This document shows, piece after piece, positions 33,388 through 41,199 of a stretch of 64,000 nucleotides of DNA. Under the pieces are notes generated by a model. That model was not told the origin of the DNA, did no database searches, and saw only the letters and a program-made list of their open reading frames with translations. How positions within the stretch are numbered: position 1 is the first letter of the stretch; each line of letters begins with the position of its first letter. The stretch is from contig NZ_CP097289.1 in NCBI RefSeq assembly GCF_023498005.1, positions 434,001-498,000 on the forward strand. Reading direction: 5' to 3'. The position numbers and the translations under genes are program-made. The stretch comes from Streptomyces durmitorensis (GTDB taxonomy: Bacteria > Actinomycetota > Actinomycetes > Streptomycetales > Streptomycetaceae).

Positions 33388-34761
33388 TCAGCGTACGAGG
33401 GAAGCAGGACCGAGGTCGCCTTCGAGGACGGTCCGGATGATCCGAGGCCGGTCCCAGAGGGCGAGGATTTCGTTGGCGATGGGCACGGTGGACACTGGGT
33501 CCGCGTCGCCGTGCACCGTGACGACGGCGGCCGACAGGCCGCGCGGGACGGCACCCGCGTCGAGGAGGACGCGCCATTCCTCCGGACCGAGCGCCAGGAA
33601 CTCCAGTGTGGTGAGCCCGGCGATCTCCCGGGGGTCGGCGAGCGTGCCGGGGTAGGCGGCGAGGGTCCGCAGGCGGGGCAGCCCGGTGATCGGGGCGAGG
33701 CTGAGCGGCTCGCCGTCCCATACGCCGATGGACAGGACCTCCAGGCCGGGGTGTGCGGCGGCCTCGACGCTCGGCACGCTGCGGACATTGACGTGGGCCA
33801 CGGCCGACGGCCCGTCTCCGCCCGATTCGCCACTCCGCTCGCTGGGCCGGCCCAGCACCAGGTCGGTGAGCGAGTCGGCGACCAGGGACGCACCGATGTA
33901 CCCCTCGTGGCCGAGGATGATGATCTGCCCGATGTGTCCGCACGGTCCTGGTGTCAGATCGACCGCCAGCCGGTCGCCGCCGCCGTTGTCCCCGAAGACG
34001 ATCCAGCCGGGCGAGCCGACCAGGCCCTGCACCGCGGCATCGGGCGGGGTGACCACCGCTTCCATCGCCGCGAACTCCCAAGGGCACGGGCGGGAGGACG
34101 CGTCGGCGACGTACAGCTCGTCCAACGGGAAGAGTTCGCAGTCGACCGCCTCACAGGCACGTTCCGCTGCCTCGTCGTCGTCCTCCCAGTCCTCCCACCG
34201 TGCCCGTGTCACCTGGTAGAGCGCCCTCAACTCCGCCGGCAGGGCGACTCCGATGCGCGCTTCCGCGGCGGCGATCTCCGCGTGCGTCGCTCCGATGGCG
34301 TCGGGCATCCGCTCACGGAGCGTCCGCTCCAGCGATGACGGATCCGCCGAAGGCGCGGGCACCGCCGCGGGCGCCGGATCGGGAACCCGGCGCCACGGCT
34401 CCGGAACGGCGCCCTCGACCAGGAGGAGCGCCGGGTGCGGGGTGCCGCTGTCGGACTCCACGGCAGGGCTGGCCCCGCGCAGGCGGAGGGTGCTCTTGCC
34501 GTCCGGCGACATCTTCGCCGTGAACCAGACGTCGTCGACACCGGCGTCCACGAGCGCCTCACGCACCCGCTCCACCGCCTCCGTCTCGCCCCGCGTGTCC
34601 TGTCCCCGCAGGGGCAGATTCCAGCTCTGCCGACCGATCCGTCCCCCCACGCGGATGGCCGGGACAGCCTCCTGTGCCCGGCTGTCCCGCAGGAGGCGCA
34701 GCACGGGCTCCCAGGTCGCGAAGTCGAGCACCGAGGGCAAGGAAGAAGGCTGATCAACCAT
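33388..34761 (-). CDS. SMI1/KNR4-domain protein
   Basis: A 457-residue protein. A SMI1/KNR4-like core spans about residues 145-290 (ARIGVALPAELRALYQVT, ELFPLDELY, GDNGGGDRLAVDLTPG, GQIIILGHEGYIGA). Regions of beta-strand and helix flank it. SMI1/KNR4 domains are often immunity proteins of toxin systems. No toxin gene is adjacent here, so an immunity role is only a possibility. ATG 34761 was chosen. The first 140 residues have a second, unrecognised fold. Confidence 0.75.
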   Translation of the reverse strand: MVDQPSSLPSVLDFATWEPVLRLLRDSRAQEAVPAIRVGGRIGRQSWNLPLRGQDTRGETEAVERVREALVDAGVDDVWFTAKMSPDGKSTLRLRGASPAVESDSGTPHPALLLVEGAVPEPWRRVPDPAPAAVPAPSADPSSLERTLRERMPDAIGATHAEIAAAEARIGVALPAELRALYQVTRARWEDWEDDDEAAERACEAVDCELFPLDELYVADASSRPCPWEFAAMEAVVTPPDAAVQGLVGSPGWIVFGDNGGGDRLAVDLTPGPCGHIGQIIILGHEGYIGASLVADSLTDLVLGRPSERSGESGGDGPSAVAHVNVRSVPSVEAAAHPGLEVLSIGVWDGEPLSLAPITGLPRLRTLAAYPGTLADPREIAGLTTLEFLALGPEEWRVLLDAGAVPRGLSAAVVTVHGDADPVSTVPIANEILALWDRPRIIRTVLEGDLGPASLVR

Positions 34762-34871
34762 GTGCAGACCGTACGCGGAGCCACTGACAACGCGGGCAGC
34801 CCAGCCGCACACCCCTGCGGGCCGCCAAGTGCCGTTCGTACAGCCGGAGGCGCTGGAGTCCGCCGGTGGAT

Positions 34872-35654
34872 TCAGCGCTGGAGCACGGGTCGTACGACGA
34901 TCTCGTTGACGTCGATGTCGGACGGCTGCGCAAGGGCGTACGAGACGGCTCCGGCGATAGCGTCGGGCCCGATCGCGTGGGCGCGGTAGCCGCGCATGGC
35001 CTCGGCGGCGCTGACGTCGGTGATGGTGTCGGCGAGTTCGGATTCGACCACTCCCGGCGAGACGGTCGTGACCCGGATCGAGGGGTCGGACTCCTGACGC
35101 AGGCCCTCGGTGATCGCCCAGGCCGCGTACTTCGTGGCGCAGTACACGGCGGCGGTGGGCACGACCTCATGGGCGCCGATGCTCGCGACCGTGACGAAGT
35201 GTCCGGCGCCCTGCGCGGTGAAGACGGGCAGGGCCGCGGCGACCGTGTGCAGCAGGCCGCGGACGTTCACGTCGATCATCCGGTCCCACTCGTCCACGAG
35301 CAGGGAGTCAAGCCGCGACAGCGGCATGACCCCGGCGTTGGCGACGAGAACGTCGACGCGGCCATGGCGCTCGCGGGCGCCGTGGACGAAGGCCGCGACG
35401 TCCGCGCGGTCCGTCACGTCCAGCTGTACGGGGTGCAGGCTGCCCCCGGAGCGGGCGGCCGCCTCGGCCGTGCTCTCCGCCAGGTCCCACAGACGGTCGG
35501 TGCGGCGCGCGCCGGCCACCACCCGGTGTCCCTCCTCCACGAGTCGCGCGGCGACGGCCGCGCCGATGCCGCTGCTCGCGCCGGTGACGAGGACGACCTT
35601 GCGGCCGGCCGACTCGGCGTTGTCCGGTGCTTGTTCTGCTTGCTGTGTGGTCAT
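34872..35654 (-). CDS. Short-chain dehydrogenase/reductase
   Basis: A 260-residue classical SDR. The cofactor motif is VTGASSGIG (about residues 22-30), NAG at VANAGVM, catalytic serine in VASIGAHE, and YxxxK as YCATK. Basic residues after strand 2 (AGARRTDR) suggest NADP(H). ATG 35654. It is divergent from an XRE-type regulator (102 bp), a pairing often seen in Streptomyces, so its expression is probably controlled by it. Confidence 0.92.
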   Translation of the reverse strand: MTTQQAEQAPDNAESAGRKVVLVTGASSGIGAAVAARLVEEGHRVVAGARRTDRLWDLAESTAEAAARSGGSLHPVQLDVTDRADVAAFVHGARERHGRVDVLVANAGVMPLSRLDSLLVDEWDRMIDVNVRGLLHTVAAALPVFTAQGAGHFVTVASIGAHEVVPTAAVYCATKYAAWAITEGLRQESDPSIRVTTVSPGVVESELADTITDVSAAEAMRGYRAHAIGPDAIAGAVSYALAQPSDIDVNEIVVRPVLQR

Positions 35655-35756
35655 GGGCTTGAGCCTGGCCCGGCTGCTGGGCACGCGGGAGAGGCGGCAT
35701 CCTCCTGGGTGCGGCGCACCCAGGAAGAGCGGCGGACCCCGACCTACGATGGCCGC

Positions 35757-36587
35757 ATGGCACGCTCAGAGCTCGGCGCCTACCTCACGGCCCGGCGCGC
35801 CCACGTCACCCCGGCCGATGTGAACCTCCCCGCCACGGGGCACCGCCGGGTGCCGGGGCTGCGACGCGAGGAGGTGGCCCTGCTCGCCGGGGTCAGCGCC
35901 GACTACTACGTACGCCTGGAACAGGGCCGGGAGCGCACGCCCTCCGCGCAGGTGCTCGACGCCCTGGCCGCCGCCCTGCGACTGCACGAGGACGGCCGCC
36001 TGCACTTGTTCCGGCTCGCCGGCATCGGCCCGCGCACCAGGGCCGCCGCCGTGGCCGACCGGGTCGAGCCGAGCCTCCTGGCGCTCATGGACGCCTGGCC
36101 GCACAACCCGGCGATCGTCTACAACCGCGCGTACGACGTGCTGGCATCCAACGCGATCGCCGACGCGCTCTTCCACGGCTGGGCGCACTCGCGCAACCTC
36201 CTGCACGTCGTGTTCACCGACCCGGCCGCCCGCGCCTTCTACCGCGACTGGTACGAGGTGGCGCGCAACTCCGTGGCCGGCTTCCGGCTCGGCCACGGCA
36301 CGGCGCCCGACGACCCGCGGGTGCGCCGAGTGCTCGGTGAACTACTGGACCAGAGCCCGCACTTCGCCGACCTGTGGTCCCGTCACGACGCCCGCGGCAA
36401 GGCGCTGGAACGCAAGAGCTTCGAGCACCGCGAGGTCGGGCCGCTGACGCTGACCATGCAGACCTTCGACGTCCGGGCGGCCCCGGGCCAGGAACTCGTC
36501 ATCTACCACGCGGAGCCGGCCTCACCCAGCAGCGAGGCACTCGCCCTCCTCGGCTCGCTGACCGCGACCTCGCGCCGAGAGCCCTGA
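35757..36587 (+). CDS. XRE regulator with MmyB-like ligand-binding domain
   Basis: A 276-residue regulator. The N-terminal HTH contains RVPGLRREEVALLAGVSADY followed by YVRLEQGRERTPS; the C-terminal PAS-like MmyB domain shows PAIVYNRAYDVLASN, DWYEVARNSVAGFRL and QELVIYHAEP. This class often represses neighbouring SDR genes and may bind fatty acids. ATG 35757; the frame extends upstream only as an antisense shadow of the SDR. Confidence 0.9.
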   Translation: MARSELGAYLTARRAHVTPADVNLPATGHRRVPGLRREEVALLAGVSADYYVRLEQGRERTPSAQVLDALAAALRLHEDGRLHLFRLAGIGPRTRAAAVADRVEPSLLALMDAWPHNPAIVYNRAYDVLASNAIADALFHGWAHSRNLLHVVFTDPAARAFYRDWYEVARNSVAGFRLGHGTAPDDPRVRRVLGELLDQSPHFADLWSRHDARGKALERKSFEHREVGPLTLTMQTFDVRAAPGQELVIYHAEPASPSSEALALLGSLTATSRREP

Positions 36588-36601
36588 TCCGGGACCGTCG
36601 A

Positions 36602-37735
36602 CTACAGAATGCGTGCCTCGCCCTCGGGAAGCTTCGCCCACCAGTGGTGGTAGCGGCTGTAGACCGCCGCATCGCGGTCGCCGAGGAAGGCCCGCAGGGA
36701 CTGGGCCTCCTCGGCGAGTCCGTCCCACGTGTCCGGGCTCAGCGGGTGGAAGGCCGTGGCCTCGACACCGCCGTCCACCGGGCGCCACACACCGGCGACC
36801 TGACCGTCCACCAGCAGGGTGGGCAGTACGTCGCCGTTGCGCCGGATGACCCAGGGGCGGTAGTCCGGGGGTATCACCCGGGCGCGGTCGGCGTAGGCCA
36901 GCAGAACGCTGTCCCACATGGCCATGAGCCGAGGAGGGGCAGGAGTTTCGGCGGGCGGCCGCGAAGCACCCGGGAGGTCGAACAGCACGACCCCGTCCGG
37001 GCCTTGGAGCTGCTCAACGGCGTCCCCCAGACTGACGAGCGCCGCACGGACGGGCGCCCTCTGCACCATGGCGAACTGCGCCACGTCCGCGACCGAAGCG
37101 GGCCCGAACCCCGCCAGATAGCGCAGGATCAGGGTCCGCAGCGCCTGCGGATCCACCGCCCGGCCGGTGGGCACGGGTCCGCCCGGGGCCGCGACGAAGG
37201 ACGGCCGGTGACCGAACGACCAGGGCGCATCCGTCGGGGCATGGTGCAACGGCGCGTACCCCTTCAGCCCCCACCACGCCCCGTCCTTCTTCTCGGCACC
37301 GAACCGCTCCTCGACCCATGTCTGCATCTGTGCCGAGGTCCGCGGCCGACGGGCGAAGTCCAGCAACTCCGGCACCAGTTCGTCGGCATCCGCGGGGCTC
37401 AGTCCCGCGGCGGCGAAGCGGGAACCGAGCCGGGAGGCGTACAGCGTGGGCTGCAGCGCCGAACGAAAAGCGGGGTAGTCCTCGGCGTGCACGGCGTGCA
37501 GCGTGATCCGCATCAGGGTCGCCTTGACCACTGAACGCCCGGCGAACACGGTATCGAGCTCGGCCGCCGTGAATGTGGCGAGGCGGTTCCACAGGGCGAG
37601 ATACGGCGAGGCAGGGTGCTGCGCCTGGAGCGCGACCACGCGTCGCACGCCGTCCTGGACGGTCAAGGGAGCACGCTCCAGGAGCAGTTGACGGCTGAGG
37701 GTCGCCCGGTTGAGTTCACGCTCACTGATCTTCAC
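36602..37735 (-). CDS. AlkZ/HTH_42-family DNA glycosylase-like protein
   Basis: A 377-residue winged-helix protein of the AlkZ/AlkX (HTH_42) superfamily. The catalytic QxQ motif is present in VVALQAQHPASPYLAL (residues about 34-49). Three tandem winged helices are expected; the C-terminal tail HHWWAKLPEGEARIL is usual. Characterised relatives unhook interstrand crosslinks or remove alkylated bases, sometimes as self-resistance to azinomycin-type antibiotics. GTG 37735 start. It converges on the XRE gene by 15 bp. Confidence 0.85.
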   Translation of the reverse strand: MKISERELNRATLSRQLLLERAPLTVQDGVRRVVALQAQHPASPYLALWNRLATFTAAELDTVFAGRSVVKATLMRITLHAVHAEDYPAFRSALQPTLYASRLGSRFAAAGLSPADADELVPELLDFARRPRTSAQMQTWVEERFGAEKKDGAWWGLKGYAPLHHAPTDAPWSFGHRPSFVAAPGGPVPTGRAVDPQALRTLILRYLAGFGPASVADVAQFAMVQRAPVRAALVSLGDAVEQLQGPDGVVLFDLPGASRPPAETPAPPRLMAMWDSVLLAYADRARVIPPDYRPWVIRRNGDVLPTLLVDGQVAGVWRPVDGGVEATAFHPLSPDTWDGLAEEAQSLRAFLGDRDAAVYSRYHHWWAKLPEGEARIL

Positions 37736-37771
37736 AGTCCTGGATTCTGCCCTCTCCGCTCTCCTTCCTCG

Positions 37772-38128
37772 TCAGTTCCGCCGGTCCGGCTCCGACCCGG
37801 CGAGCTCGTCGAAGAGCAGGGCGCAGTCGCCGGTCTGTCCCGTGCGGTAGGCGACGCGTGCCACCAGGTGCGCGGCGACGGGGTTGGTCAGGAGGTGGAA
37901 GAACACGACCAGGGCGAGCGTGCCCAGGTCGGCCCAGGAGCGCAGCCGCAGTGCGACGCCTGCGGTGATCAGGAGGATGCCGAGCGTCTGCGGGTTGGTC
38001 GCAGCGCTGCTCCGGGCGAGGACGTCGGGCAGCCGCAGCAGGCCGATGACTCCGGTCAGGCAGACCAGGGCGCCGAGGAGGAGCAGGGCCGCCCCTGCCA
38101 GGTCGGCCACCTCGTGCCAGGCGGTCAC
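37772..38128 (-). CDS. mrpG: Mrp antiporter subunit G
   Basis: A 118-residue membrane protein with three hydrophobic segments, including LLLGALVCLTGVIGLLRLPD with the conserved GLxRLPD motif and NPQTLGILLITAGVALRL. It is the last cistron of the Mrp operon; GTG 38128 overlaps the mrpF stop by 4 bp. It belongs to the multisubunit cation/proton antiporter together with mrpABCDEF. Confidence 0.92.
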   Translation of the reverse strand: MTAWHEVADLAGAALLLLGALVCLTGVIGLLRLPDVLARSSAATNPQTLGILLITAGVALRLRSWADLGTLALVVFFHLLTNPVAAHLVARVAYRTGQTGDCALLFDELAGSEPDRRN

Positions 38129-38445
38129 GGGCCCTCCTTGGGCGGGACGGGCCTCGGGACGGGACGCGGGGTGGGGCGGTCGCGTACGGCGATGAAGCGG
38201 GCGATGCCCACCGAGCTGGTGAAGCCGAGGAAGGCGATCACCAGCATGATCGACAGGTAGTAGCGGGTACGGGTGGACGCCGCTTGTACCCCGATCCCGG
38301 CCACCATCAGCGCCGCCGCGACATCGACGCCCACCGCGCGGTCGAGCATGGACGGGCCGCGCCGGATACGGATCAGGAGAAGCGCGCCCGCGAGCAGGAT
38401 CACCGCCAGGGCGGCGTCGAGCAGGATGTTGTCCAGAGCGGTCAT
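38125..38445 (-). CDS. mrpF: Mrp antiporter subunit F
   Basis: A 106-residue protein with three hydrophobic helices and the family motif GPSMLDRAVGVDVAAALMVA (charged Asp in the first helix loop). The Pro/Arg-rich C-terminus is longer than usual. It overlaps mrpE and mrpG by 4 bp on each side, so translation of the subunits is coupled. Confidence 0.92.
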   Translation of the reverse strand: MTALDNILLDAALAVILLAGALLLIRIRRGPSMLDRAVGVDVAAALMVAGIGVQAASTRTRYYLSIMLVIAFLGFTSSVGIARFIAVRDRPTPRPVPRPVPPKEGP

Positions 38446-39023
38446 GGCCGGGGGTCCTTTCGTGCGGGAGACGGGGGATCGGGGTCCACGGCGACGCGCT
38501 CGATCTCGTCACGGGTGCCGAAGGCCCGCACGACCAGTGCCTCAAGTCGCCATACGTCACGGCGGGTTCGGCGCACCGCGTCGCGGTCGTCGGCGTCGGA
38601 CATGTGCAGGTACAAGGTGGCGGTGGCGCCGTTCACCTCGACCAGGGCGCCACCCGGCACGCAGGAGACGGCGACGGCGGTCGCGGCGATCATCAGGTCG
38701 GTGCGGCACCGCAGTCGGACGGCGATCACGGCGGCGGGGCGCCTGCGGCCGCTCAGCGCCTGGCGGGTCACGGTGACGCTGGAGGCGACCATGTCGTACA
38801 CCAAGTACCCCGCAAGGCGCACGATGCCCAGCGGGCGCAGGCGCAGCGCGAGGTCGACGGCCGGCAGCGGGAAGACGAGGCACAGCGCGACGGCGACCAG
38901 GACGCCGCTGACCAGATTGCCCCAGGTCGGCCCCGACCACAGCAGCATCCAGATCACCGTGAGCCAGGCGATCAGGGAGAGGTCCAGGCGGCGCGGGCGG
39001 CTCTTGGGGTCGGCGGAGCTCAC
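38442..39023 (-). CDS. mrpE: Mrp antiporter subunit E
   Basis: A 193-residue subunit. Two N-terminal membrane segments (SLIAWLTVIWMLLWSGPTWG, then SGVLVAVALCLVFPLPA) precede a cytosolic ferredoxin-like domain with the usual ending (VNGATATLYLHMSDADDRDA). It is needed for complex assembly in known systems. It overlaps mrpD by 4 bp (39020-39023). Confidence 0.92.
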   Translation of the reverse strand: MSSADPKSRPRRLDLSLIAWLTVIWMLLWSGPTWGNLVSGVLVAVALCLVFPLPAVDLALRLRPLGIVRLAGYLVYDMVASSVTVTRQALSGRRRPAAVIAVRLRCRTDLMIAATAVAVSCVPGGALVEVNGATATLYLHMSDADDRDAVRRTRRDVWRLEALVVRAFGTRDEIERVAVDPDPPSPARKDPRP

Positions 39024-40627
39024 GGGCCGAGCACCGCCGTGATGTACGGGGTCCTGGCCAGGAGTTCGGCGGCCGAGCGGTCGGCCAGTCCCGTCAGGGG
39101 CGTGGCGAGCACGGTGTAGGACAGCCCGAGCAGCACCGCACCGACGGTCGCGGCGATCATCACGCGCGGCACACGGGCCGTGGTGCGCACGCAGACGGTG
39201 GCGGGGACGACGGCCACCGCGCCTCCGTTCCCTGCACCCACGGCGACCACGGAATCCTCGTCGTCATCGATGTCCTCCAACACGGTTCCCTCCAGCGGGA
39301 GTTGGGAGGGTGCGGCCCGCCAGAACGCCAGGTTCCACACCTTGGCCATCACGTACAGCGTCAGGAGGCTGGCGACTGCGCAGGCGCCGAGCAGCACGTA
39401 CGCCTCACTCCCGCCGTCCGCGGCGCCCGCCCGCATCAGCCCGAGCTTGCCGAGGAAGCCGGACAGCGGCGGGATCCCGGCGAGGTTCATGGCGGGCACG
39501 AACCACAGCGCGGCCAGCAGGGGCGCGGTGCGCGCCGCGCCCCCCAGTCGCGTCAACTCCGTTGTCCCATAACGTCGTTCGAGCAGCCCCGCGGCCAGGA
39601 ACAACGTCGTCTGTACGGTGATGTGGTGCGCGGTGTAGACGATGGCGCCGCCGATGCCGCCGCGGCTGCCGAGCGCGAGCCCGAAGAGCATGAAGCCGAT
39701 GTGGCTGACGAGCGTGAAGGACAGCAGCCGTTTGAGGTCGGTCTGGGCCACCGCTCCGAGGATGCCGATCAGCAGGGACGAGAACGCCACGGCCATCAGC
39801 AGCAGGGAGAGCCGGTTGCCGGGGAACAGCAGGGTCTCGGCGCGCAGTATCGAGTACACGCCGACCTTGGTGAGCAGACCCGCGAAGACGGCCGTCACCG
39901 GGGCGGGCGCGGTCGGATAGGAGTCGGGCAGCCAGGCGGCCACCGGGAAGGCGGCGGCCTTGACCCCGAACACCGTGAGCAGCAGCGCCTCGATCAACGT
40001 CCGTACGCCGAGGGGCAGTTCGGCAAGCCGGACGGCGAGCTGCGCGAAGTTGGCGGTGCCGCAGGCCGCGTAGGCGACCGCGATGCCCGCGAGGAACACG
40101 AGCGACGAGACGAGGGAGACGACGACGTACGTCGAACCGGCCCGCAGGCGCGGTTCGGTGCCGCCCACCGTGAGCAGCACGAAGCTGGCCATCAGCATGA
40201 TCTCGAAGCCGACGTAGAGGTTCACGAGGTCGCCGGCGAGGAACGTGAGCGACACCCCGGAGACCAGGACCAGATAGGCGGGGTGGAAGACGGCGATCGG
40301 AGCGCGCTCCTCGCGGTCGACCATGTCCTGGCCCAGTGCGTAGATCAGGACGATCAGGGTGATGGCCCCGGACACGGTCAGCATCAGCGCGGCGAGCCGG
40401 TCGGCTACCAGGGTCACCCCGAGCGGCGGGGCGAAGTCGCCGAGATGGACGACGAGCGGGCCGCCGCGGTCGGCCTCGACGAGGAGGACGATGTCGACGA
40501 CGAGGACGGCCGCCAGGACGCCGATGCCGATCAGCCGGTGGAGCATGCGCAGCCGGGGCCCGATGAACAGGCTCAGGCCGCATGCGGTCAGCGGCAGCAC
40601 GACGGGCAGCGGGACGAGGGCGTTCAC
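39020..40627 (-). CDS. mrpD: Mrp antiporter subunit D
   Basis: A 535-residue, 14-helix protein homologous to NuoL/M/N proton-pumping subunits. Conserved antiporter motifs include DLVNLYVGFEIMLMASFVLL (with the key glutamate in helix 5), GVKAAAFPVAAWLPDSYPTA (helix 7 lysine) and TDLKRLLSFTLVSHIGFMLF (helix 8 lysine region). GTG 40627 overlaps mrpC by 4 bp. Longer frames reaching 41284 are mere read-through. Confidence 0.95.
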   Translation of the reverse strand: MNALVPLPVVLPLTACGLSLFIGPRLRMLHRLIGIGVLAAVLVVDIVLLVEADRGGPLVVHLGDFAPPLGVTLVADRLAALMLTVSGAITLIVLIYALGQDMVDREERAPIAVFHPAYLVLVSGVSLTFLAGDLVNLYVGFEIMLMASFVLLTVGGTEPRLRAGSTYVVVSLVSSLVFLAGIAVAYAACGTANFAQLAVRLAELPLGVRTLIEALLLTVFGVKAAAFPVAAWLPDSYPTAPAPVTAVFAGLLTKVGVYSILRAETLLFPGNRLSLLLMAVAFSSLLIGILGAVAQTDLKRLLSFTLVSHIGFMLFGLALGSRGGIGGAIVYTAHHITVQTTLFLAAGLLERRYGTTELTRLGGAARTAPLLAALWFVPAMNLAGIPPLSGFLGKLGLMRAGAADGGSEAYVLLGACAVASLLTLYVMAKVWNLAFWRAAPSQLPLEGTVLEDIDDDEDSVVAVGAGNGGAVAVVPATVCVRTTARVPRVMIAATVGAVLLGLSYTVLATPLTGLADRSAAELLARTPYITAVLGP

Positions 40628-41199
40628 CGGGGGTCGTTCTCCTGCCGTGCGGGGATTGGCGGTGGGGGCGGGTCCGCGCCGAGGATGTCGTCCCACAGGT
40701 CGCCGGTGGCGTCCCGGGCGCGGGCCTGGAAGGCACGGTCGGCGCGCAGCCTGCGGCGCTGTTCGCGGCGTTCGTCGCGCCAGGCGCGCGGCCCCTCGCC
40801 GCGGTGCAGCTCGCGCAGTTCGGCGCGCTCCTCCGCGATCTCCGCGCGCAGGACGACGCGCCGGTCCTCCACGTCGTCCGGCACGAAGTCGGAGCCGGTG
40901 AGCTGGCTGCTGCGGTAGACCATCGCGAGCACGAACGCCGTGGTGGCCAGGGTGATGACGACTGCGGTCAGCACGATGGCCTGGGGCAGCGGATCGGTGA
41001 CCCGGGTGTGGGCGACGCCGGGGTAGAGCAGCGGCGGAACGCCGGCCCGCCCGGTGGTGGTGAGGACGAACAGATTGACGCCGTTGCCGCACACGATGAC
41101 CCCGATGAGCACCCGGGTCAGGCTGCGGGTGTGGATGAGGACCCCGCCGACGGCGGTCAGGACGACGGCGCAGACCAGCAGGCTCAGGCTGACGGTCAC
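40624..41199 (-). CDS. mrpC: Mrp antiporter subunit C
   Basis: A 191-residue homologue of NuoK with three helices (LSLLVCAVVLTAVGGVLIHT, VLIGVIVCGNGVNLFVLTT and DPLPQAIVLTAVVITLATTA). The C-terminal 90 residues are a charged cytosolic tail with much Arg/Glu, longer than the roughly 110-residue typical subunit. It overlaps mrpA and mrpD by 4 bp. Confidence 0.93.
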   Translation of the reverse strand: MTVSLSLLVCAVVLTAVGGVLIHTRSLTRVLIGVIVCGNGVNLFVLTTTGRAGVPPLLYPGVAHTRVTDPLPQAIVLTAVVITLATTAFVLAMVYRSSQLTGSDFVPDDVEDRRVVLRAEIAEERAELRELHRGEGPRAWRDERREQRRRLRADRAFQARARDATGDLWDDILGADPPPPPIPARQENDPR

